Source: Corynebacterium heidelbergense (lineage in GTDB: Bacteria > Actinomycetota > Actinomycetes > Mycobacteriales > Mycobacteriaceae). From it: DNA of 64,000 nucleotides. Below the pieces are notes generated by a model. It was not told the DNA's origin, did no database searches, and saw only the letters and a program-made list of their open reading frames with translations. Below, in pieces: positions 16,603-25,288 of this stretch. Both the position numbers and the translations under genes were made by a program. The stretch lies in the NCBI RefSeq assembly GCF_028609845.1, contig NZ_CP063191.1:682001-746000 (forward strand), in the 5' to 3' direction. How positions within the stretch are numbered: the first letter of the stretch is position 1; every line of letters starts with the position of its first letter.

Positions 16603-17397
16603 ATGACCGCAGCACTCGAGCTTGTTGGCCCCGCAGAATCCGCTCTCACCTCGCTAAAACGAGCGGCCACGCTGGCCCATCGGGTGTTGAAAATGGACGG
16701 CGCTGCCCTCGTCCGGGTCCGTCAATTCACTGTGGACGCCAGGAGCCAGGGCGCCGAACTCTACTTCTCGACCCCGCTGCACAGTCTGCTGGCCGTGCGG
16801 CTGCGGGCGGTGCGCCCGGCAGCGAAGGACAACGGCGCGGTAATGTCGGCGGAACACGCTCTTGCGGCGCTAAAACACGCCATTGCCCAGTCCTGCGTGG
16901 ATGGCGTGATCCCGTTAGGTCCGCGCATGGACGTGATGTGGGCAGGGGCCCTGCCTGCGCCGACGGGATACCAGTTGGTGGACTCGGTCCCCGGGTCTGT
17001 CATCCGTGATCTCTACCGGCAGATGGGCCGGGAGGCCTCAGAGAATGCGGGTCCCGCCGGGATGCCTCCCTCTTTGTTGGAGCAGGAGCTGCTCTCGGTG
17101 ACGGCTTCCAGCGGTACTTCGAATACCGCAGACTCGGCTCAAGCCAGCACCGGGCCCGGCGCGCCGGTCGGGGGCAGCTCACAGCCGAGTGCACTGGTGG
17201 TCCCCACGGTGGGCTTGACGGGTCGGGTCATCGCCGCACTCGGGGCCACTGGGTTGAGCGCGGCTCCGACTGCGCCTGAACTGGGGAAGTACGACTACGT
17301 CCGCGTGAGTACGAACGGGCAGTGGAACCGGGTGGATGCGCTCCAAGGCACGGTCTATACCCCGCGGCCTGGCTCCCTGGCGCGCACGCCTTCCTGA
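16603..17397 (+). CDS. Conserved-looking protein of unknown function
   Basis: 264 residues. No family recognised. The N-terminal 145 residues are compact, with alternating helices and strands (AATLAHRVLKMDGAALVRVR, YFSTPLHSLLAVRLRAV, GPRMDVMWAGALPAPTGY). Then come an Ala/Ser/Gly-rich linker (about 165-205) and a C-terminal piece ending in KYDYVRVSTNGQWNRVDALQ. No membrane or signal segment. It sits between the thioesterase and the convergent pepN fusion. Codon use matches the neighbours, so it is likely a real housekeeping-region gene. Confidence 0.85.
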   Translation: MTAALELVGPAESALTSLKRAATLAHRVLKMDGAALVRVRQFTVDARSQGAELYFSTPLHSLLAVRLRAVRPAAKDNGAVMSAEHALAALKHAIAQSCVDGVIPLGPRMDVMWAGALPAPTGYQLVDSVPGSVIRDLYRQMGREASENAGPAGMPPSLLEQELLSVTASSGTSNTADSAQASTGPGAPVGGSSQPSALVVPTVGLTGRVIAALGATGLSAAPTAPELGKYDYVRVSTNGQWNRVDALQGTVYTPRPGSLARTPS

Positions 17398-17432
17398 CTT
17401 TCGACGAAGGTGCGGAGGCGGTTGGGTCGGCG

Positions 17433-17491
17433 CCGCTTCCACCGGCGTGGGCCGGCACCACCTACGCCCGCTTCCACCGGCGTGGGCCGGC
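17433..17491. repeat. 24-bp perfect direct repeat between convergent genes
   Basis: ccgcttccaccggcgtgggc plus four bases, at 17433-17456 and 17468-17491, period 35 bp. It lies in the short convergent gap before the pepN fusion stop. Each unit also contains a small self-complementary core (ccggcgtgggccgg). Confidence 0.85.
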
Positions 17492-17539
17492 GCCGCTTAC
17501 GTGGCTGCCCCGGCACCTTCCACCTACCACTCAGCCCAG

Positions 17540-20500
17540 CTAGGCGCGCCACCCACGATTCGTCGGCGCTGTGTTCACGAGCATGTGAGCCACCCGCTCC
17601 ATGTGCTCCCACATCGCCGCCCGCTGAGCATCGGGAAGAGTCTGCCGGTCGATGGTGTCCATGGCATTGCGCATGAGGGTCAGCCACCGGTCCCGGGCGG
17701 CCTCGTCGATCGCGAAGGGAGCGTGGCGCATCCGCAACCGCGGATGCCCCCGCCGGGCATTGAACTCCTCCGGCCCGCCCCAGTACTGCGCGAGGAACCA
17801 CCGCAGGCGATCTTCAGCCCCGGACAAATCCTCCTCGGGGTACATGGGCCCCAAGATGTCATCCGTGCGCACCTGCCGGTAAAACTCTCCCACCAGCTTG
17901 CGGAACGTCGCCTCCCCACCGATGGACTCGTAGAAGGTGGCCTGAGCATCCGCCGCCTGGGCCGCCCGCGCCCGGGCCACGCGATCGCGTCCCTCCTGCA
18001 GGGGACGGCGAAGCCCGGCCGGGGTATCTTCCGCAGCGATGAGCTGTGCCACGGCCTGATCGGTCTGCTCGGAAAGGTCCCAATCCGGGTACATACCCTC
18101 CGCAGTGCGCAGGGCCATTTCCGGGGACAGGGAGTTCCACAAATCCACGGCGTGGGCGACATACTCCGGCCCGAACGGCTCTCGGAGATCCCGCTGGCCC
18201 ATCCGGTTGAACCCGGCAATTCGGTGCCGCAACTCCAGATTGGTCATGGTGGCACCGTCGCGCACAATCGAGTCGTAGACCTCGCGCTTGGTTCCTGGCG
18301 TCGCCACACCACATCGGGCCTCAACCGCCAAAGCGGCCCCGGAGGAGGACCGATCCCGCTGCTCCTCCGCCGCAATGAGCGCCTCCACCTCTTCGGCAGA
18401 ATCACCGCTCACCCGACCGGACGCGGCCACGGCCATGACCAGCAACCACCGCAAATCCTGGTCCACGGTGAGCCCCGGGACCAATTGCTCGGCCTCGGCC
18501 CCGCCGGCGAGCAGAGTCCGCAGCACCTGCACAGACTCGGCGCTATGCGCGCACCCCGCATACGCCCGCACGAAGGCCAACTGCGCCGCCGACCCTTCCC
18601 GCAACTGGGCGCCGGTGAGGAAAGCCTCCCGGAGGATCGTCCACCCGGTTGCGGCCCACCGCGGATCGGCGTAGTTCTCCACCGCGAGCCGCGCCTGGGA
18701 CAGGATTTGCTCCAACACCGCCAGCTCAGTCTCCGCAGCGGCTCCCCGAGCGACGAGTGCCACGAACTCCCGCGCCCGCATCTGGGCATTGCGGGTCATC
18801 TGCCAAGCCGCAGACCAAATGAGGGACCGAGCCATGGGATCGGCGATCTTGTCGATCTTCGCCGTCGCGTGGGTCAGGGAGGTGCGATCTAAGCCCATCA
18901 ACGCGTACGTGAGATCCCGGTCGTTGACCAGCACGATCTGTCCGGCCGGGGTGCCGACGAGCTCCGGCACGTCCGTGACGGCACCGGTGACGTCGATGTC
19001 CACGCTGCGTAACCGGACGATTGCCTCGCGGTGGTCCGCTGCGTCACTGTTGCCGTTGTTCGCGCCCTCGGCCCCGGCCGGATCGGCCACCCCGTACACG
19101 CCGATCCCGATGCGATGCGGGCGCAGCTCATCGGCGCCCGGCTGCGCCCCCGTCTGCACAACCCGGAAGGAGGAATACACCCCATCCGTCACCGTTGCCT
19201 GCGGGTGCAGGGTGTTGATGCCGGTCGTCTTCAACCACGCATCGGCCCAGTGGGACAGGTCCCGGCCGCTCGTGCGCTCCAGCGCGCCCAGCAGGTCGTC
19301 GAAGGTCGCATTGTCCCACGCGTGGGACACGAAGTGCGCGCGAATCCCCGCCAGGAAGGCGTCCAGGCCCACGTATTCCGCCAACTGCTTGAGAACGCTG
19401 GCCCCCTTGGCGTAGGTGATGCCGTCGAAGTTCGCGTCCACGGTGACGATATCGCTGGCATTGGAGAACACCGGGTGCGTGGAGCTCAACTGATCCTGGC
19501 TGTACGCCCAGGCCTTCTCCTTACTCGCGAACGTCACCCACGCGGTGGTGTACTTCGTTGCCCCTGCCTGGCTCATCGCCGCAGACCAGGTGGCGAAGGA
19601 TTCGTTGAGCCACAGATCATCCCACCACGCCATCGTCACCAAGTCCCCGAACCACATGTGTGCCAACTCGTGGAGGATGGTGTCCGCCCGCCGCTCGTAT
19701 TGGTAGTGACTGGCGGCGGAGCGGAAGATGTACTCGTCGCGGATGGTCACGCACCCGGCGTTCTCCATCGCGCCCATGTTGTACTCGGGGCAGAAGACCT
19801 GGTCGTACTTGTAGAAGGGGTAGGCCACCCCGAAGTGCTCCGCGTACCAGTCGAACCCCTGCTTGGTGATGGTGAACAACTCTTCGGCGTCCAGGTACTG
19901 CGCCAGGGACTTCCGGCAGTACAGGCCCAGGGGCACGGTCAGCTCCCCGCTGGTCTGCAGGTGCCCGCGCTCCCGGGCCGCTGCGGTGTGCTCCACCGCG
20001 CACTCCGGGTGCCGCGTGATCGTCCCGGTCCAGCTATCCCGCACCTCGTGCCACGGGCCCACGCAGAAGGCGATGAGGTAGGTGGACAGGCGGTAGTCCA
20101 CCCGGGAGGTATGCACGACGGTGCCTGCACCGCCGCTGGTCGGGGAGCTGTGCACCGCGTTGTTGGTCACCAGGGACCACTGGGGGTCGGTGGTGACGGA
20201 GACTTCGTAGGTGGCCTTGATATCCGGTTGATCGAAGCAGGCGAAAACCCGCTTGGCATCCGCCGTCTCGAACTGGGTGTACAGATAAACCTCCCCGTCC
20301 GCCGGATCGGTAAAGCGGTGCAGCCCCTGCCCGGTGGTGGAGTATTCCCCCAGCGCCTCCACCCGCAGCTCGTGTTCCCCGGCTGCGAGGTCTTGAAGGA
20401 GCACGCCGGTGGTGGCGTCGTACAATCCCCCATCCCCGACCGGCACGGCCGAGGCGGTGATATCGGTGCCATCCAAGACCACAGAATTGACCGTGGGGAC

Positions 20501-20680
20501 GCGCGCGTCCAGGAAGGTCGAGCCTGCCTGGGAGGTGAACCTGACCGTCGTGACCGTGGGGAACGTGGTGATCTCCGGGTCGGCCGCGCGGGACAGATCC
20601 AAGTCGATGATGTAGCTGACGTTGGAAATGAGCGCGGATCGCTGCTGGGCTTCGGTGCGGGTCAGGTTCGTGGACGTCAT
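17540..20680 (-). CDS. pepN: Aminopeptidase N fused to group II truncated haemoglobin
   Basis: 1,046 residues from the ATG at 20680. Residues 1 to about 880 are an M1 zinc aminopeptidase: GAMEN exopeptidase motif, HELAH zinc site at 337-341, and the second Glu ligand in NESFATW. It trims N-terminal residues from peptides in the cytoplasm. Residues about 915-1046 are a complete trHbO globin: FYESIGGEATF, YPEEDLSGAE, QYWGGP, the GHPRLRMRHAPF F-helix with proximal His about 986, and a following Trp. In mycobacteria pepN and glbO are separate, nearby genes. The linker (GRDRVARARAAQAADAQ) reads through in frame with no stop. Divergent from the DsbA-like gene. Confidence 0.93.
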   Translation of the reverse strand: MTSTNLTRTEAQQRSALISNVSYIIDLDLSRAADPEITTFPTVTTVRFTSQAGSTFLDARVPTVNSVVLDGTDITASAVPVGDGGLYDATTGVLLQDLAAGEHELRVEALGEYSTTGQGLHRFTDPADGEVYLYTQFETADAKRVFACFDQPDIKATYEVSVTTDPQWSLVTNNAVHSSPTSGGAGTVVHTSRVDYRLSTYLIAFCVGPWHEVRDSWTGTITRHPECAVEHTAAARERGHLQTSGELTVPLGLYCRKSLAQYLDAEELFTITKQGFDWYAEHFGVAYPFYKYDQVFCPEYNMGAMENAGCVTIRDEYIFRSAASHYQYERRADTILHELAHMWFGDLVTMAWWDDLWLNESFATWSAAMSQAGATKYTTAWVTFASKEKAWAYSQDQLSSTHPVFSNASDIVTVDANFDGITYAKGASVLKQLAEYVGLDAFLAGIRAHFVSHAWDNATFDDLLGALERTSGRDLSHWADAWLKTTGINTLHPQATVTDGVYSSFRVVQTGAQPGADELRPHRIGIGVYGVADPAGAEGANNGNSDAADHREAIVRLRSVDIDVTGAVTDVPELVGTPAGQIVLVNDRDLTYALMGLDRTSLTHATAKIDKIADPMARSLIWSAAWQMTRNAQMRAREFVALVARGAAAETELAVLEQILSQARLAVENYADPRWAATGWTILREAFLTGAQLREGSAAQLAFVRAYAGCAHSAESVQVLRTLLAGGAEAEQLVPGLTVDQDLRWLLVMAVAASGRVSGDSAEEVEALIAAEEQRDRSSSGAALAVEARCGVATPGTKREVYDSIVRDGATMTNLELRHRIAGFNRMGQRDLREPFGPEYVAHAVDLWNSLSPEMALRTAEGMYPDWDLSEQTDQAVAQLIAAEDTPAGLRRPLQEGRDRVARARAAQAADAQATFYESIGGEATFRKLVGEFYRQVRTDDILGPMYPEEDLSGAEDRLRWFLAQYWGGPEEFNARRGHPRLRMRHAPFAIDEAARDRWLTLMRNAMDTIDRQTLPDAQRAAMWEHMERVAHMLVNTAPTNRGWRA

Positions 20681-20775
20681 GGCCAACAGGTTACGCAAGG
20701 CCCTGCTCAGCCGCGCTGGGGAGGTGCCCGGGGGCCAGCCGACGATCGCCGCAGATCGTCGTAGACTCGGGGAGC

Positions 20776-21504
20776 ATGACACACAACGCGCAAGAAACCG
20801 CCGCCACGAACGACTCCGCCACGGTCACCGCGCCGGGCGCCTCTTCCGCCCCGTCCGGCGGGCAGTCGAAGACGATCACCATGTTTTTCGACGCCACCTG
20901 CCCCTTCGCCTGGGTCACCAGCCGCTGGCTGCTGGAGGTGGAGAAGGTCCGGGATATCCAGGTGCAGTGGGCTCCGATGAGCCTCGGGGTGCTTAACGAG
21001 GACAACGACTTGGACGAGGGTTACCGCCAGATGATCGACGCGACGTGGGCCCCAGCCCGCGTCTGCGCTGCGGTGTCGGTGGAGCACCCGGACAAGCTGG
21101 GAGAGCTTTACACCGCCCTGGGTACCCGCATCCACGACCGGGGCGAGGCCGACAAGCAGGATCCCCACGGCTACGACCGCATTATCGTGGCCGCGTTGGC
21201 GGAGGTGGGGCTTCCGGCCGAGTTGGCCGCAGCCGCCGAGGTCCACGGCAGCGAGGGCGGGACCTACGATAAGCAACTGCGCGAATCCCACGAACGGGGT
21301 ATCTCCCTGGTCGGGGATGATGTGGGAACCCCGGTGGTGCAACTGGGGGAGCGGGCCTTCTTCGGGCCGGTGTTGACTCGGATCCCACGGGGCGAGACGG
21401 CCGGCAAGCTCTTCGACGCCGCCGTGACGTTGGGGACCTACGCCCACTTCTACGAGCTCAAGCGCAGCCGGGATGAGGGGCCGAAGGCCGAGTACGCCGA
21501 CTAA
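20776..21504 (+). CDS. DsbA-family oxidoreductase, mycothiol-dependent reductase type, with CPFA site
   Basis: 242 residues with a disordered 30-residue N-terminus. A thioredoxin fold with a helical insertion. The active-site segment is FFDATCPFAWVTSRW, and the strand ends at GTPVVQLGERAFFGPVL (cis-Pro loop). Overall it resembles M. tuberculosis Rv2466c, a mycothiol-dependent nitroreductase with a CPWC site. Here the second cysteine is replaced by alanine, leaving a monothiol. It diverges from pepN and is followed by rpiB 41 bp on, the same order as in mycobacteria. No signal peptide, so it is cytoplasmic. Confidence 0.9.
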   Translation: MTHNAQETAATNDSATVTAPGASSAPSGGQSKTITMFFDATCPFAWVTSRWLLEVEKVRDIQVQWAPMSLGVLNEDNDLDEGYRQMIDATWAPARVCAAVSVEHPDKLGELYTALGTRIHDRGEADKQDPHGYDRIIVAALAEVGLPAELAAAAEVHGSEGGTYDKQLRESHERGISLVGDDVGTPVVQLGERAFFGPVLTRIPRGETAGKLFDAAVTLGTYAHFYELKRSRDEGPKAEYAD

Positions 21505-21545
21505 CCGGTCGATTGGGCGGGGGCCCGCCGGGATACAATCGCGCC

Positions 21546-22019
21546 ATGCGTATTTACCTTGGCGCCGATCACGCCGGTTTTGAAATGAAGAACGTCATCG
21601 CGGAGCACCTGCGCGGTGCGGGACACGACGTTGTGGACTGCGGTGCCCACACCTATGACGCGAATGACGACTACCCCGCCTTTTGCATCGAGGCGGCCCG
21701 CCGCACTGTTGCCGACGAGGGGTCCCTGGGGATCGTCCTGGGCGGATCGGGCAATGGGGAACAGATCGCGGCCAACAAGGTGCCCGGGGCGCGCTGCGCC
21801 CTCGCCTGGTCGGAGGGGACGGCGAAGCTCGCCCGCGAGCACAACAAGGCGCAGCTCATCGGCTTGGGCGGCCGGATGCATTCGCAGGAGGAGGCGCTGA
21901 AGATCGTCGACGCCTTCGTGAGCCAGCCCTGGTCCGGGGAAGAGCGCCACCAGCGGCGCATCGACATCCTCGCCGAGTACGAGCGGACGGGACAGCCGCC
22001 CGCTCTCCCGGAGGACTAG
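21546..22019 (+). CDS. rpiB: Ribose-5-phosphate isomerase B
   Basis: 157 residues from the ATG at 21546. It interconverts ribose-5-phosphate and ribulose-5-phosphate in the pentose phosphate pathway. Motifs: YLGADHAGFEMK near the N-terminus, the anion hole GGSGNGEQIAANK at about 72-84, and HNKAQLIGLGGRM. Typical RpiB/LacAB length. Lies directly after the DsbA-like gene and is probably co-transcribed with it. Confidence 0.95.
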   Translation: MRIYLGADHAGFEMKNVIAEHLRGAGHDVVDCGAHTYDANDDYPAFCIEAARRTVADEGSLGIVLGGSGNGEQIAANKVPGARCALAWSEGTAKLAREHNKAQLIGLGGRMHSQEEALKIVDAFVSQPWSGEERHQRRIDILAEYERTGQPPALPED

Positions 22020-22071
22020 GCAACCGGGGGAGGGCCAAACTGGGCGGACGATCAGCGCCCGGCGCGGACGG

Positions 22072-22293
22072 TTAGCGGTCCGACTTCAGCGTCCGGTCCC
22101 GGCCCTTTTTCCATTCCTTGATGACCTCTGCATCCCAGAGGGTCAAGCCGTGTAGCCGGGCGGACGGCTTGGGGGCGCGATCCCGGCCGGCATAGCTGGT
22201 AAAAGTGCCGCGCGCCATTCCGGCGTATTCGGCACACTCGGCGGCAGTCCACATGCGGTGGCCGCTATCGCGGTTAATGATTTCAGGTTTCAT
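22072..22293 (-). CDS. Small helix-turn-helix DNA-binding protein
   Basis: 73 residues. An excisionase/MerR-like HTH: WTAAECAEYAGMARGTFTSYAGR, then a recognition-wing segment and WDAEVIKEWKKGRDRTLK at the C-terminus. Target unknown. It could regulate poxB, from which it diverges across 315 bp, or be a chromosomal relic of a mobile element. No recombinase is nearby. Confidence 0.75.
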   Translation of the reverse strand: MKPEIINRDSGHRMWTAAECAEYAGMARGTFTSYAGRDRAPKPSARLHGLTLWDAEVIKEWKKGRDRTLKSDR

Positions 22294-22608
22294 GGTGTTT
22301 TAGTTTAGTCGGGGATAACATCCGCAAACGCTCAACTGCCGTGTTTGCGTTTCGACTAGTAGTAGGGGCTCCCTGCTTGCACTATCGGGGGCCCACCTGA
22401 AGTGTTAGCACCTGTTGGGCGTGTCCCAAAAACAATCTTGCTCCACTTTTAGTTCGCGGGAAAACAGCAGGTTAAATCGGTTTTTCCCCGCTCGAATTCA
22501 TGCCTGCCGAGCGCAGGAAAATTGCTCCCGGAGTAAACTCGATCCGGTCTCAACTTCGGTGCCGATCGTCGGCACCGCTAACCGCGCCATCTTCGAGGAG
22601 AGCAGTAT
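22294..22608 (+). promoter_or_regulatory. poxB upstream region with palindromic site
   Basis: 315 bp between the divergent HTH gene and poxB, AT-richer than its surroundings. A perfect 8-bp inverted repeat GGTGCCGA-tcg-TCGGCACC lies at 22558-22576, 32 bp before the ATG, suited to a dimeric repressor or a leader hairpin. A possible -10 is TAAACT at 22534-22539, which would put the palindrome just after the transcription start. The ribosome site is GAGGAGAG at 22595-22602. Confidence 0.5.
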
Positions 22609-24366
22609 ATGGCGAAGAATTTTGCGCAGCAGATCATCGACACGCTGGAAGCCCAAGGGGTCCAACGAGTGTTCGGCATCGTCGGCGACAGCCTCAACCC
22701 CATTGTCGCCGCCGTGAAAAACAGCGATCTCGAGTGGGTTCACGTCCGCAACGAAGAGGCAGCGGCCTTCGCAGCCGGAGCCGAATCCTTGGTCACCGGA
22801 AAGCTCGCCGTCTGCGCGGGATCCTGCGGCCCTGGCAACACCCACCTCATCCAGGGGCTCTACGACGCGCACCGGAACGGCTCCAAGGTCTTGGCCATCG
22901 CCAGCCACATCCCCAGCCAGTTCATCGGGTCCAAGTACTTCCAGGAGACCCACCCGCAGGCCCACTTCCAGGAATGCTCCGGCTACTGCGAAATGGTCAA
23001 CTCCGCCGCTCAAGGCGCGACGATCCTCCACCACGCCATCCAGTCCACCATGGCGGGCAAGGGCGTGTCCGTTCTCGTCATCCCTGGGGACCTGGCGCAT
23101 GACGACGCGGAAGATTCGCCGTCCCTGGCGTCCACAATCCACACGACACAACCCACCGTGGTCCCCGCAACCGAAGACGTCGAGGCCCTGGCGCAGGCCA
23201 TCAATGATGCTGATAAAGTCACGCTCTTCGGCGGGGCGGGGTGCCGGGACGCGCGCGATGCTGTCCTGCAACTGGCTGAGAAGATCAAGGCCCCCCTCGG
23301 CCACGCCTACGGCGGCAAAGAGTACCTGCACTACGACAACCCCTATGACGTCGGCATGTCCGGGCTGCTGGGGTACGGGGCCTGCACCGAGGCCTTCGAA
23401 GAAGCAGACCTGCTGATCCTGCTGGGCACCGACTTCCCCTACACGGAGTTCCTGCCGAAGAGGACGCGCACCGCCCAGGTGGACAACAAGGGGCAGAACA
23501 TCGGTCGGCGCACCCACGTGGAGGTGCCCGTCGTGGGAGACGTCCGGGCAACGATCGACAAGCTCCTGCCGTTGCTGCGCGAAAAGACCGACCGTAGTTT
23601 TCTGGACAAGATGCTCAAGCAGCAGGAGAAGAACCTGCGCCACGTCATCGAGGCCTACACGAAGGACCACCCCGGACATTCGCCGATTCACCCCGAGTAC
23701 CTCACCTACATCCTCGATGACGTGGCCACCGAGGACGCCATCTTCACCGCCGACACCGGCATGTGCAACGTCTGGCACGCCCGCTACGTCAATCCCAATG
23801 GCAAGCGCAGCCTGCTGTGCTCGCTGCGGCACGGCACGATGGCCAACGCCCTGCCGCAGGCCATCGGGGCCCAAATGGGCAACCCCGACCGCCAGGTCAT
23901 CGCCATGTGCGGCGACGGTGGGCTCGGCATGCTCATGGGTGAGCTGCTGACCCTGAAGTACCACAACATTCCCGTCAAGACGATCGTGTACAACAACTCC
24001 TCGTTGGGCATGGTCAAGCTGGAGATGCTGGTGGAGGGTCTGCCGGACCACGGCACCGACTACGCGGAGGTAAACTACGCCGCGATCGCGCAGGGGGCTG
24101 GGATCAAGTCCTTCCGCATCGAACGTCCAGAGGACATTCGCCCCATGCTCACTGAGGCTTTGGCTTACCCCGGCCCCGTGCTCGTGGACGTGGTCACCGA
24201 CCCCAACGCGCTGTCCATTCCGCCGGACATCTCCCTCGAGCAGGTCGCCGGGTTCACCCGGGCCGCCACCAAGACCGTGCTGGAAGGGGGAGTGGGCAAG
24301 ATGTTCGAGCTGGCCAAGTCCAACCTGCGCAACGTGCCTCGCCCCTCCGGCTTTAAGGGGCTGTAG
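22609..24366 (+). CDS. poxB: Pyruvate:quinone oxidoreductase (pyruvate dehydrogenase, quinone)
   Basis: 585 residues. A ThDP-, FAD- and Mg-dependent peripheral membrane enzyme that oxidises pyruvate to acetate and CO2 and passes electrons to menaquinone. N-terminal Pyr domain with the catalytic Glu in HVRNEEAAAFAAG, a middle FAD domain, and the C-terminal ThDP motif GDGGLGMLMGELLT ending at NNSS. The C-terminal helix (FELAKSNLRNVPRP) corresponds to the lipid-activated segment. In corynebacteria it supplies acetate late in growth. Monocistronic, ending before tRNA-Gly. Confidence 0.96.
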   Translation: MAKNFAQQIIDTLEAQGVQRVFGIVGDSLNPIVAAVKNSDLEWVHVRNEEAAAFAAGAESLVTGKLAVCAGSCGPGNTHLIQGLYDAHRNGSKVLAIASHIPSQFIGSKYFQETHPQAHFQECSGYCEMVNSAAQGATILHHAIQSTMAGKGVSVLVIPGDLAHDDAEDSPSLASTIHTTQPTVVPATEDVEALAQAINDADKVTLFGGAGCRDARDAVLQLAEKIKAPLGHAYGGKEYLHYDNPYDVGMSGLLGYGACTEAFEEADLLILLGTDFPYTEFLPKRTRTAQVDNKGQNIGRRTHVEVPVVGDVRATIDKLLPLLREKTDRSFLDKMLKQQEKNLRHVIEAYTKDHPGHSPIHPEYLTYILDDVATEDAIFTADTGMCNVWHARYVNPNGKRSLLCSLRHGTMANALPQAIGAQMGNPDRQVIAMCGDGGLGMLMGELLTLKYHNIPVKTIVYNNSSLGMVKLEMLVEGLPDHGTDYAEVNYAAIAQGAGIKSFRIERPEDIRPMLTEALAYPGPVLVDVVTDPNALSIPPDISLEQVAGFTRAATKTVLEGGVGKMFELAKSNLRNVPRPSGFKGL

Positions 24367-24439
24367 GGACGGTTTAGGTGCCCGCAGAGGCGGTGGTGTA
24401 AGCTCGTCAGCCGTGGTGCCGCACAGCGGGTGCCGCAAT

Positions 24440-24514
24440 GGGAACGTCGTATAGTGGCTAATACCTCAGCCTTCCAAGCTGAAGACGCGGGTTCGATTCC
24501 CGTCGTTCCCTCCA
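24440..24514 (+). tRNA. tRNA-Gly (TCC)
   Basis: Acceptor GGGAACG/CGTTCCC, discriminator T at 24511 and encoded CCA at 24512-24514. The anticodon loop CTTCCAA gives TCC. Followed directly by a strong terminator. Confidence 0.97.
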
Positions 24515-24525
24515 CGACACGGCGA

Positions 24526-24575
24526 AACCGCCGATGAGATCGGTGCCTGGCGGTACTGCTCATCGGCGGTTTTCT
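24526..24575 (+). terminator. Intrinsic terminator after tRNA-Gly
   Basis: A perfect 13-bp stem (24526-24538 with 24559-24571), 20-nt loop and a tttctt tail. It also lies downstream of the convergent lutC and could serve both strands. Confidence 0.85.
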
Positions 24576-24613
24576 TGCTCCATATGGCCGATTGGTGGGG
24601 CGGGTCGCCGGGC

Positions 24614-25288
24614 CTAATCCTCGAGCAAGATCACATCCAGGTTTCTCGGCCCATGGACCCCATGAACGCGGATGAGCTCGATATCCACGGTCGCGCTCGG
24701 CCCGGAGACGAGCGTCATTGGCTGATCCTCCCACCCCTGTTCCACTAACCGGGAGATAGCTTCCGGCACGAGGTGCACCACGCCGCTCACGGGAACCACC
24801 ACGACGTGATGATCCGGCAGCAGGGTGATGATGCGACGGCCGGACTCCGGGCCAACGAGGACGATCGTTCCCGTATCCGCGATGGTCACCCCGGAGCTAG
24901 TAACCACAGCATCCACGGCGTCGATCTCCTCCGTGCTAAGGGGGTCAGCCACGCTATCCACGAGCCTGCGCGCGGAGGTCTCGGCGAACCACTGTTCCGG
25001 CAGCTCCGCCGGTGTGACAATGCTCTGCGCGTCCTGCAACAACCGCGCGATCGTCGTCGGGAGTTCGTCGCGGGAGGAGCTGGTCACCGTGGCGTCGTAG
25101 TCCTCGAGGCGGTCGGTGAGGGCGTCCAAAATCTCCGCGCGCTCGGCGGATGAACGGTGCCTATAATCGCGCGGGATGCCCACGGGGGGCGTTGAGTTGT
25201 CGCCCTGCGCCCGGGTGCCCGCGTGGTCATAAGCCGCCCGGATGCGCCCGAGGATGTCGGCCTTCGCGCTGCCTGCTGTGCTGCTCAT
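24614..25288 (-). CDS. lutC: Lactate utilisation protein C
   Basis: 224 residues, LutC/YkgG family, third subunit of the L-lactate-oxidising LutABC complex. Its C-terminal Rossmann-like core shows VTSSGVTIADTGTIVL, the HHVVVVP strand and the PSATVDIELIRVHGVHGP signature. Stop and start are back to back with lutB (25288/25289), so it is the last gene of the operon. Cytoplasmic. Confidence 0.94.
   Translation of the reverse strand: MSSTAGSAKADILGRIRAAYDHAGTRAQGDNSTPPVGIPRDYRHRSSAERAEILDALTDRLEDYDATVTSSSRDELPTTIARLLQDAQSIVTPAELPEQWFAETSARRLVDSVADPLSTEEIDAVDAVVTSSGVTIADTGTIVLVGPESGRRIITLLPDHHVVVVPVSGVVHLVPEAISRLVEQGWEDQPMTLVSGPSATVDIELIRVHGVHGPRNLDVILLED

Noticed and set aside
19031..20764. A 577-residue plus-strand frame opposite pepN, and similar long frames opposite ettA, valS, folC and obgE
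   Set aside because: These are antisense frames caused by high GC; the minus- or plus-strand genes there carry complete catalytic motifs.
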